Shown here: one piece after another, positions 5,170 through 5,466 of the stretch
Layout: each line of letters starts with the position of its first letter
How positions within the stretch are numbered: position 1 is the stretch's first letter
Assembly (NCBI GenBank): GCA_035687895.1
Contig: DASRUE010000063.1
Span: 1-5,466, forward strand
Reading direction: 5' to 3'
Length of the DNA: 5,466 bases
Source of the DNA: JAERML01 sp035687895
GTDB taxonomy: Bacteria > Bacteroidota > Ignavibacteria > UBA10030 > UBA6906
Translations under genes and position numbers: made by a program
The notes under the pieces: generated by a model
Databases searched by the model: none
What the model saw: the letters and a program-made list of their open reading frames with translations, nothing else
What the model was told of the DNA's origin: nothing

Positions 5170-5466
5170 ATGAGCACTCCTTACGTCAGTCAGTTGTATG
5201 TCTATCCGGTAAAATCTGCACGCGGAATTCCCCTTGATACTGCGCATCTTGACGGGCGGGGCATTCATCTGGATCGGCGGTGGATGCTGGTGGATTCTGA
5301 TGCACGGTTCCTCACACAGCGGGAGATCCCTCGTCTTTCACTCATCCAGGTGGAATCATTGCCCACCCACCTGCGTATCACCGGGCCTGCGATGCCATCC
5401 CTGACCGTTCCTTTAATCCCGCCTGAGCGTAAGCCACTAACGGTGATTGTCTGGAAGGACGCCGTT
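5170..5466 (+). CDS. MOSC-domain protein, N-terminal part (3' end outside window)
   Basis: The ATG at 5170 opens a frame that stays open for 99 codons to the window edge; it is too late in the window to be closed here. The visible part matches the MOSC N-terminal beta-barrel domain (Pfam PF03476): QLYVYPVKSARGI (8-20), the DRRWMLVDSDARFLTQRE block (35-52) followed by PRLSLIQVE (54-62), and VWKDAV (94-99). In proteins such as YcbX this domain precedes the MOSC domain proper, which carries the conserved Cys that binds the molybdenum cofactor or takes part in sulfur transfer and reduction of N-hydroxylated compounds. That Cys lies beyond the window, so activity cannot be assessed. The family position normally occupied by Cys in YPVKSCRG is Ala here (A18), as in some members. 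No ribosome-binding site is visible upstream. The gene follows a 69-base gap and may be independently transcribed. Confidence 0.88.
   Translation, partial: MSTPYVSQLYVYPVKSARGIPLDTAHLDGRGIHLDRRWMLVDSDARFLTQREIPRLSLIQVESLPTHLRITGPAMPSLTVPLIPPERKPLTVIVWKDAV

Overview
The window reads as one densely packed, all-plus-strand block of seven genes, with both edges cut inside a gene. It looks like chromosomal DNA of a bacterium with moderately high GC. Two features suggest, without proving, the Bacteroidota/Chlorobiota/Ignavibacteriota neighbourhood. One is a pair of exported amidohydrolase-family proteins. The other is the presence of short palindromic repeats whose accidental translations (NCQL-type and NPTLTLPL-type peptides) I remember from annotated genomes of such groups. 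No RNA gene, CRISPR array, transposase or phage gene is visible.

Layout: (1) 1-569, C-terminal part of an amidohydrolase that keeps a strand-6-type His and the late catalytic Asp. (2) 566-1822, a second amidohydrolase overlapping the first by ATGA. It is a paralogue of the first but has lost most metal-ligand positions, and a 47-nt GC-rich palindrome sits in frame inside its signal peptide. (3) 1839-2294, a complete dUTPase with all five motifs. (4) 2339-3652, an AI-2E/PerM-family membrane protein. Its start codon lies at the end of a CAATTG-rich repeat that separates it from a good Shine-Dalgarno sequence. (5) 3653-4354, a short RsmI-type rRNA methyltransferase that starts on the base after the previous stop. 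(6) 4351-5100, a TPR protein overlapping rsmI by ATGA. (7) 5170 to the window end, the N-terminal part of a MOSC-domain protein.

The spacing (two 4-nt overlaps, one 0-nt junction, gaps of 16 and 44 nt) fits a single transcript from the amidohydrolases through the TPR gene. The last gene follows a 69-nt gap and may be separate. The cargo is functionally mixed: exported hydrolase pair, nucleotide-pool sanitation, membrane transporter, ribosome modification, TPR scaffold. I see no single pathway. The observations most worth following are the in-frame repeat insertion in the signal peptide, the catalytically degenerate amidohydrolase beside an intact-looking partner, and the repeat lying between Shine-Dalgarno and start codon of the transporter gene. 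I did not find convincing evidence for a wholly new system.
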